Position numbers and translations under genes: made by a program
DNA from: Flavobacterium zhairuonense
Lineage (GTDB): Bacteria; Bacteroidota; Bacteroidia; Flavobacteriales; Flavobacteriaceae
DNA: 64,000 nucleotides
Assembly (NCBI RefSeq): GCF_004352915.1
Contig: NZ_SJSY01000064.1
Coordinates: 62,001 to 126,000 of the forward strand
Direction of reading: 5' to 3'
Notes under the pieces: generated by a model
What the model saw: the letters and a program-made list of their open reading frames with translations, nothing else
What the model was told of the DNA's origin: nothing
Databases searched by the model: none
Part shown: positions 1-9,024 of the stretch, in pieces
How the letters are laid out: each line of letters opens with the position of its first letter
Numbering within the stretch: the stretch's first letter is position 1

Positions 1-221
1 ATAAAAAAGATGAAAGACATATATTTAACTATTTGTGTTTTTGCATCTTCGAAAGTTTCATTTTGTCCTAATAAATTCTGAAATATATTCCCTTCGTTAT
101 GTTCATTAGTTCTAAGTCTTTTATTTGCTATCCAAAATATAATTAAGGGTATAGCCAAAAACCATGATTTTTTTATGACTTCCAAAATTCCAAAATCGTA
201 AATAATATCAAATTGTTGCAT
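1..221 (-). CDS. Hypothetical membrane protein, C-terminus outside window
   Basis: An open frame starts with ATG at 221 on the minus strand and runs without a stop to the window edge (73 codons visible). The peptide begins MQQFDIIYDFGILEVIKK and has one hydrophobic stretch at about residues 19-31, followed by a charged region, so a single-pass membrane anchor near the N-terminus is likely. I do not recognise the family. A possible TATATTTG -7 element lies about 100 nt upstream, and the terminator of the neighbouring dioxygenase gene lies in between, so it is probably transcribed on its own. Confidence 0.5.
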   Translation of the reverse strand, partial: MQQFDIIYDFGILEVIKKSWFLAIPLIIFWIANKRLRTNEHNEGNIFQNLLGQNETFEDAKTQIVKYMSFIFF

Positions 222-323
222 AGAACTTGATTTTGTAATTTCAGCTAATTGTTTTTTTTTTTTTACACTTATCACACCTAATTTGAGCAAATGAATTAAC
301 CCAATTCAGCATTTTTAATTACC

Positions 324-331
324 CAAATATA
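324..331 (-). promoter_or_regulatory. Possible -7 element for the partial gene at the left edge
   Basis: Read on the minus strand this is TATATTTG, a full match to the Bacteroidota -7 consensus TAnnTTTG. No clear -33 TTG is visible at 17-23 nt spacing. It is placed downstream of the dioxygenase terminator and upstream of the edge gene, which is what an independent promoter would require. Such 8-mers are common in AT-rich DNA, so support is weak. Confidence 0.3.
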
Positions 332-365
332 AAATATTTCCTCATAAATAATAATTTCTCGGAAC

Positions 366-400
366 AAAAAAAGCCATCCTAAATCAGGACGGCTTTTTCA
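366..400 (-). terminator. Rho-independent terminator of the dioxygenase gene
   Basis: Arms at 368-380 and 386-398 pair around a 5-nt loop and end in a T-run on the minus strand. In the minus-strand RNA the only non-Watson-Crick position is a G-U pair, while the plus strand would have an A-C mismatch. The hairpin therefore belongs to the minus-strand gene ending at 447. Confidence 0.75.
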
Positions 401-446
401 AAAAAATAGTTGTGATATTCGGGATAAACCCAGTTTAGTAAGCGAA

Positions 447-1385
447 TTAATTTATTTTAACCAAATGTGCTTCAATGGCCTCTCTTTGTGGCTCGTATTG
501 TGCTGGAAGTTTTAGGTTTTTGCCTAATTCTTCTAAGCTTTCATCTACTGTAAATCCAGGATTATCGGTAGCGATTTCGAATAAAACACCGCCCGGTTCT
601 CTGAAATATAGAGAGTGGAAATATTGTCTGTCAATTTGTGGTGTAATCTGTAATCCGTATGCTTCGATTTTTTCTCTGAATTTCATCAAAATTTCATCAT
701 TTGGCACACGGAAAGCTACGTGGTGAACGGTTCCGTTGGCATTCAGACCGCGTTTTTCATCAGCTAATTCTACTAAGTCCACAATTGCAGCATTTTCAAC
801 AGCATCAGTTGCATAACGGTAACGGTTTACATCTTGGTCAATCAATTTATAGCCAAATATTTCTGTTAAAACTGCTGCAGTTGGTTTGATGTCGTTTAAA
901 GTCAGCGTAATGTTGTGGAAACCTTTTGTTGCTACATCCGCTTTTACTTCGTCAGTTTCCCAAGCTTTTCTGTTGTCTTCCGTTTTAGATTCGATCAATT
1001 CTAATTTCAATCCGTCTGGATCTAAGAAAGTCAAATATTTCTCTCCGAATTTCTCAGCCGGTTTGTTGTAAATTACATTGTATTTCTCAAAACGTTTTTG
1101 CCAGAAATCCAAGCTTCCTTTTGGCACAGAATATCCAATTTCAGTTGCCATTCCAGAACCTTTTCGTCCTTGTTGAATTCCTTCGCCCCAAGGGAAAAAA
1201 GTCAAGATTGTTCCTGCGCTTCCTACTTCGTCACCAAAGTAAAAATGGTATGTTCCTGGATCGTCAAAATTCACTGTTTTTTTGATGAATCTCAATCCTA
1301 AAATGTTTGAATAAAAGTTGAAGTTGCGTTTAGCGTCACCTGCAATTGCAGTAATATGGTGTAAGCCTAAAATTTTATTTTCCAT
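447..1385 (-). CDS. Ring-cleaving dioxygenase, MhqO-like (glyoxalase/VOC fold)
   Basis: This is a predicted extradiol-type dioxygenase of the two-domain VOC superfamily. The closest described relatives I recognise are the Bacillus MhqO/MhqA group, which is linked to opening hydroquinone or catechol rings. Two VOC modules span about residues 5-140 and 152-290. A 2-His-1-carboxylate metal site can be read as H9, H221 and E270. The 312-residue length is usual for the family. There is no signal peptide, so it should be cytosolic. It is monocistronic, with its own terminator and a promoter carrying a dyad shared with two other operons in the window. The substrate is inferred from the family only. 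Confidence 0.85.
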   Translation of the reverse strand: MENKILGLHHITAIAGDAKRNFNFYSNILGLRFIKKTVNFDDPGTYHFYFGDEVGSAGTILTFFPWGEGIQQGRKGSGMATEIGYSVPKGSLDFWQKRFEKYNVIYNKPAEKFGEKYLTFLDPDGLKLELIESKTEDNRKAWETDEVKADVATKGFHNITLTLNDIKPTAAVLTEIFGYKLIDQDVNRYRYATDAVENAAIVDLVELADEKRGLNANGTVHHVAFRVPNDEILMKFREKIEAYGLQITPQIDRQYFHSLYFREPGGVLFEIATDNPGFTVDESLEELGKNLKLPAQYEPQREAIEAHLVKIN

Positions 1386-1702
1386 GGTATTTTTATATTA
1401 AATTGTTGTTTGATTTTCTTATACAAATTTACGTCCGTTATGCTTCTTCATCGATTAACCTAGATTAAGAAATGAAATACTGCATGTTTTTGAAATTTTC
1501 AAATGATAACCAAATAACATTCCATTTGAATTAATGTCTTATTATTCAAGGATTTTTAAAGAAAGTTCGCTTTTAAGATTACACGATATATCGTGATTTT
1601 GCGGAATGTGAAATGTATATTTAGAAAATCGATAGTTATTTAATTAGGACTATTTCTTAAATTTACTTTTTTACCGCCAAGAAATACCACAGAAATACCA
1701 TT
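1386..1702. other. Divergent intergenic region with CACGATATATCGTG palindrome
   Basis: The region between the divergent dioxygenase gene and the sigma-54 activator gene holds box 1 and its -7 element on the dioxygenase side. It also holds a perfect 14-bp palindrome, CACGATATATCGTG, at 1582-1595. The 10-bp core CGATATATCG recurs at 14362-14371 in another divergent region. I see no confident promoter for the activator gene and no additional ORF. Confidence 0.5.
1424..1468 (-). promoter_or_regulatory. Promoter with shared 14-bp dyad (box 1)
   Basis: On the minus strand a TAAATTTG -7 element (1424-1431) is preceded by exactly 23 nt and then the near-palindrome TTAATCTAGGTTAA (1455-1468). The dyad takes the place of the usual -33 TTG, which suggests an activator- or repressor-controlled promoter. 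The same arrangement occurs at 14136-14180 and, with one -7 mismatch, at 4602-4646. Outside the dyad the 1.4-kb and 14.1-kb copies also share an adjoining ATACTGC-containing stretch and a TCGA on the promoter-proximal side. Confidence 0.7.
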
Positions 1703-3283
1703 ATGGAAAAGCCGATAGATCAAACTGCAATCCTAATAAATCGAATGCAGGAAAGAGAAAAAGAACAAAGACTCATTTTATCTATCTGCGGACCACTTTC
1801 TCAAGCAACAAATAAAGTTGAATTTAATGCTATCGTTGAAAATGTTTTAAAAGACAATTTTCAATTTGATGATTTTATTTTGATTTCTTCAAATGAAGAA
1901 GAAACCGAGTATCAAATCTTTTATCAATTTTTGAATAAAACCGAGGAAACAAAAAAATATGTTTTGAATGACGGATTTTTTGATCGTTGCTTGAATTCTG
2001 CCGAAACGGTTGTTTTCAATTTGAATGAAAGCCAAAATCATCCAGATTATATTCAGGCGGTTTATAGAAAAGGGTTTAAAAATGGGGTAGGGATTGGTCT
2101 TCCAAATAATAAAGGAAACCAAAGTGTACTTTTTCTTTTCTTTAAAAGGGCCAATACTTTCACTAAAGAATCTAATCGAATTTTAAGGGGAATTGCGACG
2201 CAACTTTCGATTACGATTCGAAATATTAGTTTGACAGAAGAATGCGAAAGAATTAAGCTAGAATTGACAACTTTAAAAAGAAATACTTCTCAAAATTTGG
2301 AAGAAATTAGTGGGGCACAAAATCTAGGGTTTAATGGAATTATTGGAAACAGTGATGCCATACAAAATGTGAACAGATTGATTTCGCAAGTTGCATCTTC
2401 TCCTTCAACAGTTCTCATTTTTGGTGAAACAGGAACCGGGAAAGAATTAGTTGCAAGAGCAATTCATGATTTATCGCAAGTCGCCAACAACAAAATGATT
2501 AAAGTAAATTGTGCGTCGATTTCTGAAAATTTAATAGAAAGCGAGTTATTCGGACATGAAAAAGGGGCTTTTACCGGCGCTACACAACAAAGAAAAGGCA
2601 AATTTGAAGAAGCAGAAAACAGTACCATTTTTTTAGATGAAATAGGAGAGTTGCCTTTAGAATTACAAGGAAAGCTTTTGCGTGTTTTGCAAGAAAAAGA
2701 AATTGAGCGTGTTGGCGGAAACAAAAGTATAAAAGTGAATGCAAGAGTAATTGCAGCAACCAATAGATCACTAGAAAAAGAAGTTTCAGAACAAAGATTT
2801 AGAAGTGATTTGTATTATCGTTTAAATGTTTATCCAATTCTATTGCCGGCACTCCGTGAGCGTAAAGAAGATATTGAAGTTTTAGCTAATTTTTTCTTGG
2901 CAAAATACGCAAAACGAGCAGGTAAAAACATAAAGGGTTTTACCAAAAAAGTGCTTAATAATATGAAAGCAAATGCTTGGCAAGGAAATGTGCGCGAATT
3001 GGAAAATATGATTGAAAGAAATGTTTTGTTTGCTAAGGACGATGTTATTAAAGAAATGGTTTTTCCTGAAATTTTTAAATCAGATCTAAGTTTTTCTGAA
3101 ACGACATTCCATACTAAAACATTGCAGGAAGTAGAGAAGGAGCACATTTTAAAAGTGATTAAAAAATGTAACGGAAGAATTTCGGGCCCGCATGGCGCTG
3201 CGGTATTGTTAGGACTTCCTGCAACAACTCTTGCTTCCAGAATGCAAAAAATAGGAATTAAAAGAGAACATTTCGTTGACTGA
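1703..3283 (+). CDS. GAF-AAA+-Fis sigma-54-dependent transcriptional activator
   Basis: This is an enhancer-binding protein of the NorR/FhlA layout: an N-terminal GAF-like sensory domain (about residues 20-190), an AAA+ sigma-54 activation domain (about 213-450) and a C-terminal Fis-type helix-turn-helix (last ~45 residues). Walker A GETGTGKE starts at residue 241. The sigma-54 contact loop GAFTGA is intact at 288-293, so it should work with RNA polymerase containing sigma-54. It has no receiver domain, so it probably senses a ligand or redox state rather than phosphorylation. It is divergent from the dioxygenase gene and convergent, with only 7 nt between, with the cupin gene. The signal is unknown. 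Confidence 0.9.
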   Translation: MEKPIDQTAILINRMQEREKEQRLILSICGPLSQATNKVEFNAIVENVLKDNFQFDDFILISSNEEETEYQIFYQFLNKTEETKKYVLNDGFFDRCLNSAETVVFNLNESQNHPDYIQAVYRKGFKNGVGIGLPNNKGNQSVLFLFFKRANTFTKESNRILRGIATQLSITIRNISLTEECERIKLELTTLKRNTSQNLEEISGAQNLGFNGIIGNSDAIQNVNRLISQVASSPSTVLIFGETGTGKELVARAIHDLSQVANNKMIKVNCASISENLIESELFGHEKGAFTGATQQRKGKFEEAENSTIFLDEIGELPLELQGKLLRVLQEKEIERVGGNKSIKVNARVIAATNRSLEKEVSEQRFRSDLYYRLNVYPILLPALRERKEDIEVLANFFLAKYAKRAGKNIKGFTKKVLNNMKANAWQGNVRELENMIERNVLFAKDDVIKEMVFPEIFKSDLSFSETTFHTKTLQEVEKEHILKVIKKCNGRISGPHGAAVLLGLPATTLASRMQKIGIKREHFVD

Positions 3284-3290
3284 TAGAGTC

Positions 3291-3641
3291 TTATAATTTT
3301 ATAAAAATAGACTTTCTCAGTTTAGCCTCAATATTTTTGGTTTTGTGACCTTTTCCAGTAGTATCTTCAACCAAAAGAATTGAACCTGTATTGAAGGTTC
3401 TTTTTTCACCCAATGAGGTTTCGATTTCTACACCGCCTTCCAATAAAATAATATATTGACGGTCTGGCGCATTATGAAAATCGTAATCATAAGAAGGATT
3501 GACTTCTCGGAAAACGATAGATTTAACAGCTTCATCATCTGATAAAAAACCGATGTCGCCATTGTTCTTCAACGGAACTTCAAAGTCTTCAAAATGACTT
3601 TCACCGTTGGAATCACTATAAACGCGTGTAATCGTAATCAT
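3291..3641 (-). CDS. Small cupin-fold protein
   Basis: This 116-residue protein has the look of a single cupin barrel. Alternating strands lead to an HNAPDRQYIILLEGGVEIET segment, followed by a glycine-turn and a second strand block around residues 80-110. Most proteins of this kind bind a metal or small molecule, but the usual His-rich cupin motif is only partly present, so I assign no reaction. Its ATG overlaps the stop of the upstream carboxylesterase gene (TAATG), so the two are translationally coupled. It is the last gene of the GNAT-esterase-cupin operon, which carries the shared dyad. Confidence 0.65.
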   Translation of the reverse strand: MITITRVYSDSNGESHFEDFEVPLKNNGDIGFLSDDEAVKSIVFREVNPSYDYDFHNAPDRQYIILLEGGVEIETSLGEKRTFNTGSILLVEDTTGKGHKTKNIEAKLRKSIFIKL

Positions 3642-4261
3642 TATTTTTTATTGAAAATCAATGCGTTTGCACAATCTACTTCATCTTGGCTAATAGTATG
3701 TCCCATATTTGGATAGATTTTTTTAGTGACATCTGCGCCCATTTTTTCCATCAAAGCTTCAGTCTCATTTACTCTTTCTACAGGAACATGAAAATCAGGA
3801 TCGCTTGTTCCTATAAAAACTGGCGTATTTTCAAAGTTTCCAGAATAATGATTTTCATAAACTTGATCGCCAATTAATCCGCCTGTAAAAGCTACAATTC
3901 CACCATATTTGGCAGCATTTCTAGAGGTGAATTCTAAAGCAAGACAAGCTCCTTGCGAGAAACCTAAAAAGTAAATGTTTTCTTTTTCAATTCCGTTTTG
4001 CTGAATGGCTACGACAACTTGATGAATAGCTTCTATTGATTTTGAAAATGAAGGCTCATTTTGATCAAGCGGAGCCAAAAATGAATACGGATACCAGGTT
4101 CTATTTTCTGCTTGAGGCGCTACCAAAGCAAAATCATCCACTTTGAGATGTTTTGCAATTGATAATATATCGTGAGCTCCAGCGCCACGTCCGTGTAGCA
4201 TAATTAAAGCTTTTTTAGCTTCATTTAACGGAATTCCGTCTGTCAATATATTAGTGTTCAT
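3641..4261 (-). CDS. Carboxylesterase/phospholipase-family alpha/beta hydrolase (MhqD-like)
   Basis: This is a small cytosolic serine hydrolase of the phospholipase/carboxylesterase family. The oxyanion-hole segment LHGRGAG is at about 22-28 and the nucleophile elbow GFSQGA puts the serine at 102. An acid at D154 or D156 and H188 complete the triad. At 206 residues it has the usual length. Bacillus MhqD belongs to this family and is induced by quinones together with the dioxygenase MhqO. Here the operon shares a promoter motif with an MhqO-like gene, which supports a related role. It is the middle gene of a three-gene operon, 18 nt downstream of the GNAT gene, with its stop overlapping the cupin start. 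Confidence 0.8.
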   Translation of the reverse strand: MNTNILTDGIPLNEAKKALIMLHGRGAGAHDILSIAKHLKVDDFALVAPQAENRTWYPYSFLAPLDQNEPSFSKSIEAIHQVVVAIQQNGIEKENIYFLGFSQGACLALEFTSRNAAKYGGIVAFTGGLIGDQVYENHYSGNFENTPVFIGTSDPDFHVPVERVNETEALMEKMGADVTKKIYPNMGHTISQDEVDCANALIFNKK

Positions 4262-4279
4262 ACTATTGTGTTTTTTAGA

Positions 4280-4570
4280 TTATTTTTTCCAGATATCTTC
4301 ATATTCATCTGGATGTCTTTTGAACTGCGCGTGAACATAAGGACAAAGAGGCAAAACTTTCAAATTATTGGCACGAACGTATGCCACCATTTCTTCTAAA
4401 AGCTTTTTGGCATAACCTTTTCCTTCAGCTTCAGGTTCGACTCCAGTGTGATAAACCGTTAATACATCAGGCTTGAGGCTTACAGTCATTTCTCCAAGTT
4501 TTTTGTCATCAACATAAAGATTGAATGCGCCGTGTTTTTTTTCGTCTAATTCTAATTTTATTGTTTCCAT
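4280..4570 (-). CDS. Small GNAT-family N-acetyltransferase (YjdJ-like)
   Basis: At 96 residues this matches the short single-domain GNAT group typified by YjdJ. The acetyl-CoA binding loop is visible as EAEGKGYAKKL (about residues 48-58), followed by a helix and the LCPYVHAQF strand that carries a conserved cysteine. The small size implies a minimal acetyl-CoA-binding enzyme. The substrate is unknown for the group. It is the first gene of the operon, followed by the carboxylesterase and cupin genes. The promoter region upstream contains the shared dyad at 4633-4646. Confidence 0.75.
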   Translation of the reverse strand: METIKLELDEKKHGAFNLYVDDKKLGEMTVSLKPDVLTVYHTGVEPEAEGKGYAKKLLEEMVAYVRANNLKVLPLCPYVHAQFKRHPDEYEDIWKK

Positions 4571-4601
4571 ATTTATTTTTTTATGTCTTGGTTTAGAACT
4601 A

Positions 4602-4646
4602 CAAAGTTCGTTAAACTAACAGTTAAGTCTACTTAATGTAGATTAA
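4602..4646 (-). promoter_or_regulatory. Promoter with shared 14-bp dyad (box 2), overlapping upstream stop codon
   Basis: On the minus strand the -7 region is GAACTTTG (4602-4609), one mismatch from TAnnTTTG. It is preceded by exactly 23 nt and the dyad TTAATCTACATTAA (4633-4646), the same spacing as at boxes 1 and 3. The dyad covers the stop codon of the upstream response regulator gene (4643-4645), so the site is embedded in the 3' end of another gene. Confidence 0.6.
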
Positions 4647-6001
4647 TTATAATCTTGTTTAATGCCTAATTTTTTCATTTTTGAAAACAAAGTCTGTGGT
4701 TGCATTTTTAGCAATTCTGCAGCTCCTCCTGAGCCCGAAACTTTTCCGTTGCATAATTGCAGAGCATTCAAAATATGTTCTTTTTCCATTTCTTCCATTG
4801 ATTTTATTTTTCCTGCAGTTTGTTCCACAGTAACGGAAGTTTTTACTGGAAGATCAAATTTTTCGATTTCATTAGTTTGAGCCAATAGCACATTTCTTTC
4901 GATCAAATGTTCTAATTCACGAATGTTTCCCGGCCAATCATAATTGTTTAATTCTTCTAAAGCATTTGGATTTATGCTCTTTACATTTTTTCTTGCTAGT
5001 CCCGCATATTTTTTTAGAAAATGATTAGCAAGTGCTTCAATATCTTCCTTTCGATCTTTCAGCGTTGGCAATTGTATCGGAAAAACATTCAAACGATAAT
5101 ACAAATCAAGTCTAAAACGGCCTTCGGCGACTTCTTTTTCTAAAGATCGATTGGTCGCTGCTACAATACGAACATTGATTTTAATGGTTTTATTGCTTCC
5201 AAGTCTTTGAATTTCTTTTTCTTGTAATACGCGCAATAATTTTACTTGAGAATCTAACGGAAGTTCTCCTATTTCATCTAGAAAAATAGTGCTGTTTGCA
5301 GCTTGTTCAAACTTCCCAATTCGCAAGCTATTGGCTCCCGTAAAAGCGCCTTTTTCATGTCCAAAAAGCTCTGATTCTATCAAAGATTGGGTTAAAGTGG
5401 CGCAATTTACAATTACAATTGAATTTGATTTGTGCGACGACAAATTGTGTATTGAATGTGCCACTCTTTCTTTTCCTGTACCGCTTTCGCCCAAAATCAA
5501 TACAGAAGTCTCAGCTGGTGCAACAAGTTTTATTTTTTCTATAACATCTTGTAAAAGTGGACTTTTGCCAATGATTTCCGAAATTTCATTATTTACGCCT
5601 TCGTTGTCAATTGAAGCTAAAGTTCCAATTTCTTCATTGTATTTATATTTTGCAATGTCCAGCATTACAACTAAATCTTTTTCGCGAAATGGTTTCACTA
5701 GAAAACCATACGGATTTGTTGCTTTCACTGCTTCTAGCGTAGTCTGATTGGTATTTGCAGAAATGTAAACGAAAGGCAAATTTATTTTGCGAAGTTCCCA
5801 CGCTAAATCTATTCCGGTCAGAGCGCCTTTGAGCATAATATCAAGCAATACCCAATCTGGTCGTTTTTCTTCTATAAACTTTTTGGCCTGAACAACAGAA
5901 GAAGCAATCCCTACAACTTGATAGCCCGCTTTTTGCAGCATGATTTTTAAATCATTTGCAACGATGAATTCATCTTCAACAATTAAAATTTTCTCTTTCA
6001 T
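4643..6001 (-). CDS. NtrC-type response regulator (REC-AAA+-Fis)
   Basis: A sigma-54-dependent response regulator of 452 residues. It has an N-terminal receiver domain (about 1-118, phosphoacceptor D54 in the VLLDIML strand), an AAA+ domain (about 140-375) with Walker A GESGTGKE and an intact GAFTGA loop, and a C-terminal Fis-type helix-turn-helix. Its ATG overlaps the stop of the upstream TPR histidine kinase by 4 nt (ATGA), which makes the kinase its likely partner. Targets are not shown by the sequence. The neighbouring GNAT operon starts just after its stop, and a dyad overlaps that stop. Confidence 0.92.
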   Translation of the reverse strand: MKEKILIVEDEFIVANDLKIMLQKAGYQVVGIASSVVQAKKFIEEKRPDWVLLDIMLKGALTGIDLAWELRKINLPFVYISANTNQTTLEAVKATNPYGFLVKPFREKDLVVMLDIAKYKYNEEIGTLASIDNEGVNNEISEIIGKSPLLQDVIEKIKLVAPAETSVLILGESGTGKERVAHSIHNLSSHKSNSIVIVNCATLTQSLIESELFGHEKGAFTGANSLRIGKFEQAANSTIFLDEIGELPLDSQVKLLRVLQEKEIQRLGSNKTIKINVRIVAATNRSLEKEVAEGRFRLDLYYRLNVFPIQLPTLKDRKEDIEALANHFLKKYAGLARKNVKSINPNALEELNNYDWPGNIRELEHLIERNVLLAQTNEIEKFDLPVKTSVTVEQTAGKIKSMEEMEKEHILNALQLCNGKVSGSGGAAELLKMQPQTLFSKMKKLGIKQDYN

Positions 6002-8289
6002 TGTAGTATTGCTGTAATTTCAGAATCTTCAACAACAGTTTCAAATTCATTATTTCTTGTAAATGTAACCTTGATTTTTAATCCGTTATCATTTTTCATT
6101 TCAAAAATTCCGTCTATTTGAGAGCTTAAGCCGGTCATCAAACTCATACCAAGTGAATCTCTTTCAGCATAGTTGAAATTTTCAGGCAGACCAATACCAT
6201 TATCTGCGATAATTAGTTGATAAACATTTTGTTCAATATTTTTTAACGAAATAAAAATTTCGCCTTTTTTGTCTAAAGGAAAGGCATATTTAATTGCATT
6301 ACTGATGGCTTCATTTGTAATTAATCCAAGAGGAACAGCTTGTGCGACATCAAGACAGGTATTTTTTATTTCTAGAACAAAATTGATTTTTCCGTCTGTA
6401 TCATAACATTCTTTCATGTAATTGATTAATTCATAAATATACCAAGACATATCGATATTTGAAAGATTATCAGATTGATATAATTTTTGATGAATCAGTG
6501 ACATTGCATGCATTCTGTGCTGGCTGTTTTGAATGGCGAGTAATGCATCTTCATTATCCAGATAAGCAGATTGTGTGTTCAATAAACTAATGACAATCTG
6601 AAGGTTGTTTTTAACACGATGATGAATTTCTTTCAGAAGCCATTCTTTTTCTAGCAGCATTTTTTTATTGAGCTCATTTTGCTCGTTGATTTGCTGACGC
6701 TGTATTTCTAGTTCTTCGTTCTTTTTCTTTTTAATTCTGAAACTATTGTATAAAAGTCCAAGAATAAGAATTAAGACCAAAACACTTCCAATAAATACAT
6801 ATTTCACAACGTTGTCTTTCTGAATTTGAATTTGCTGTACTTTAGCTTGTTGTGTTAATAAATCTATATTTCTGTCTTTTTTATCAGTGTCAAATTCAAT
6901 TTGAAGATTGTTAATTTGTTTGTTCGTCTCGCCTTTATAAATAGTATCTAAAATGTTTTTATATAGCTGATAATGTTTTATGGCATCGAGATATTTACCT
7001 CTTGAAGAATCTGCTTTAAACCAGATAAGATAATTGTCAGACAACATTATAGGATTGTTTGACGCTGTCGCAAGCGAATCTAAGCGGTAAAGTATCGGAT
7101 ATAAATCGGTATAGTTTTTTAACTGATAATGATATCGGGCGAAACTTCTCAGAATTGGCATTCCGTTTTCGGCACTTTTCTCGGCATATTTACCACAATA
7201 GGCTACCAATTTTTTATAGTATACTGTTGCTTTTTCATTATTGTTTAGTACTCTGTAAATACCCAGAAAAAGGTAATTTTCTTTTATCAGCCTCTCCTCA
7301 TCATAAGAAGGATAATTTGCCTGCATTTCTTTTAAAAGTTGGAGCGCATCATTTCCTTTTTTTTGCAAAATAAATGTCGAACAAAGATTATCGCCAATTG
7401 TCCTGACATAATCTGTATCTTTATGCTTTTTGGCTATTTCCAGACCCTTATAAAAATATTCCGCTGCATTGTTTTTCTTTTGAAGATTGAGATATGCCAT
7501 TCCAACATGATTGTAAATTGCGCTTAGCTGTAGTGAACTATCACGTACCGCTAAGGCTGTTTTTTCTGCTAAAAGGGCATACTTCAAAGCTCCTGCAAAA
7601 TTTCCTGTGTGGGTATATCCGTCAGAAAGTAGATTATAGACACCTTGTAAATGAGGAAATTTTATCGATTGATACAAAAGAAGCGATTCTTTTAAAAGTG
7701 TCAAACCTTTTTCCTCATTTTCATTCATAAGGTATAATTCACCGGTTTCTTTTAAAACACCCGCCTGCTTAGCTTTTGCGCCTAATTTTATCAATAGCGG
7801 AATCGCCATTTCTTTGTATTTAATTCTCTCATCTAGAGATTCACCATACATAGAAAGTTCTAAGTAAGCATCTGCCTGAAGTTCTGTTAAATTATTTTGT
7901 TTGGAATATTGCAGCGCTTCTTTTGCTTTTTTTAAGCCTTTTTCAGAATCTCCTTTTTCTCTGTTAATCTGAGCATTAAGGAGAATCGATTTTCCAATTC
8001 CAGATTTATAGTTTAATTGAGTGCCTAATTGCCTTGCCTGCAAGTTTGCACTATCAGCTTGATCGAGATCTGACTTATATTCGTGATCTTTGTTTAGGTA
8101 ATATGCACTTAAAAGCAATAATAAATCAACTTTCAGGTGATCATCATTTGTTTCAGCAATTCTCGTTTTTAGTTCTTTAGGATTCTTTTTTAATTGCGTC
8201 TGTGCTTTTGAATGTACTGAAAAAAACAAAAAAAATACACATAAAAACTTTATGTGGTTTTTGGCAATAATACAACGGATAAAATTCAT
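5998..8289 (-). CDS. TPR-containing sensor histidine kinase (HisKA_2/HWE-like)
   Basis: This is a 763-residue membrane sensor kinase. A signal peptide ends at about residue 30 (VHSKAQ) and is followed by about 450 residues of tetratricopeptide-like helical repeats in the periplasm. One transmembrane helix lies at about 494-515, then comes a coiled coil. The cytoplasmic kinase core has the HisKA_2-type box EIHHRVKNNLQI near residue 555 and an HATPase domain with the N-box NAISNAIKYAF and DNGIGLP. Bacteroidota pair this architecture with LytTR or NtrC regulators, and here an NtrC-type regulator overlaps its stop by 4 nt. The input ligand is unknown. A close architectural copy lies at 25390-27000. 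Confidence 0.9.
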   Translation of the reverse strand: MNFIRCIIAKNHIKFLCVFFLFFSVHSKAQTQLKKNPKELKTRIAETNDDHLKVDLLLLLSAYYLNKDHEYKSDLDQADSANLQARQLGTQLNYKSGIGKSILLNAQINREKGDSEKGLKKAKEALQYSKQNNLTELQADAYLELSMYGESLDERIKYKEMAIPLLIKLGAKAKQAGVLKETGELYLMNENEEKGLTLLKESLLLYQSIKFPHLQGVYNLLSDGYTHTGNFAGALKYALLAEKTALAVRDSSLQLSAIYNHVGMAYLNLQKKNNAAEYFYKGLEIAKKHKDTDYVRTIGDNLCSTFILQKKGNDALQLLKEMQANYPSYDEERLIKENYLFLGIYRVLNNNEKATVYYKKLVAYCGKYAEKSAENGMPILRSFARYHYQLKNYTDLYPILYRLDSLATASNNPIMLSDNYLIWFKADSSRGKYLDAIKHYQLYKNILDTIYKGETNKQINNLQIEFDTDKKDRNIDLLTQQAKVQQIQIQKDNVVKYVFIGSVLVLILILGLLYNSFRIKKKKNEELEIQRQQINEQNELNKKMLLEKEWLLKEIHHRVKNNLQIVISLLNTQSAYLDNEDALLAIQNSQHRMHAMSLIHQKLYQSDNLSNIDMSWYIYELINYMKECYDTDGKINFVLEIKNTCLDVAQAVPLGLITNEAISNAIKYAFPLDKKGEIFISLKNIEQNVYQLIIADNGIGLPENFNYAERDSLGMSLMTGLSSQIDGIFEMKNDNGLKIKVTFTRNNEFETVVEDSEITAILQ

Positions 8290-8347
8290 TTTTTAAAGGT
8301 ACTATTATTATCAGCAATCTGCAATTTGCAATCCAAAAAATCTATGT

Positions 8348-9019
8348 TTATCGTACTTCGCGATGATACCAGTAACAAATAATCATTGCAGTTCCAGGAA
8401 GAATTAAGGTCCCCAATCCAAAAAACTTACCTGCAACTGCTCCCATAAAACATCCTATCAAAAAACCGATTATAGTGACTAATTGCTTTTTAAAACTTAA
8501 TAAAACCTCAACATCTTTGAGTCCACTTTTTAGCAAGTTCCCTAAATCTAGAGAAGCCTGCGTTACATTACCGGTCATCATGGTTGTCGGGCCGTGTGTT
8601 TCTTTTGCATAAAGCTTTCCAAAAGCATTTTGAAGTCCCATTGCAAATACTGTCGCCATAGCTACAGCATAAATTGCCCATTCTGAAGTATTGTTAAAGT
8701 AGTCAAAAAGATAGGCGGCAATGCCACTTAAAACCAATATTACGCCTTCCCAAAACAAAATGGTATATCGATTGGTTGCTTTTAAGGCGATTCTTCCGCC
8801 CGCAATTACGGCAATTATGAACACAGGAAATGTCAATAATTTTACCCAAGCATGAATGTCGTATCCTTTGATGATTTGGTAAGCAAAAACAATAAAGTTT
8901 CCTGTAACGTGCGCAGAAAAAATCGAATCGGCGGCGACAAAGGTCACGGTATCGCAATACCCTGCAATCATGGTGAGAAGCAGGGTTACGTACCAAATGT
9001 TTTTTTGTTGTAGTTCCAT
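8348..9019 (-). CDS. DUF1275 (YoaK) family membrane protein
   Basis: An integral membrane protein of the DUF1275/YoaK family with about six hydrophobic helices. The typical features are GYCDTVTFVA near the N-terminus, SAHVTGNFIVFAY, and GLQNAFGKLYAKETHGPTTM followed by MTGNVTQ. The function is unknown for the family. I place the start at 9019 (MELQQKN) and not at the longer 9052 ATG, because 9052 lies inside the dps coding region while 9019 leaves a clean 5-nt gap after the dps stop. It is probably cotranscribed with dps. Confidence 0.85.
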   Translation of the reverse strand: MELQQKNIWYVTLLLTMIAGYCDTVTFVAADSIFSAHVTGNFIVFAYQIIKGYDIHAWVKLLTFPVFIIAVIAGGRIALKATNRYTILFWEGVILVLSGIAAYLFDYFNNTSEWAIYAVAMATVFAMGLQNAFGKLYAKETHGPTTMMTGNVTQASLDLGNLLKSGLKDVEVLLSFKKQLVTIIGFLIGCFMGAVAGKFFGLGTLILPGTAMIICYWYHREVR

Positions 9020-9024
9020 AGTTT

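Noticed and set aside
252..264. Terminator T-run
   Set aside because: A 13-nt T homopolymer is present, but no hairpin precedes it on either strand.
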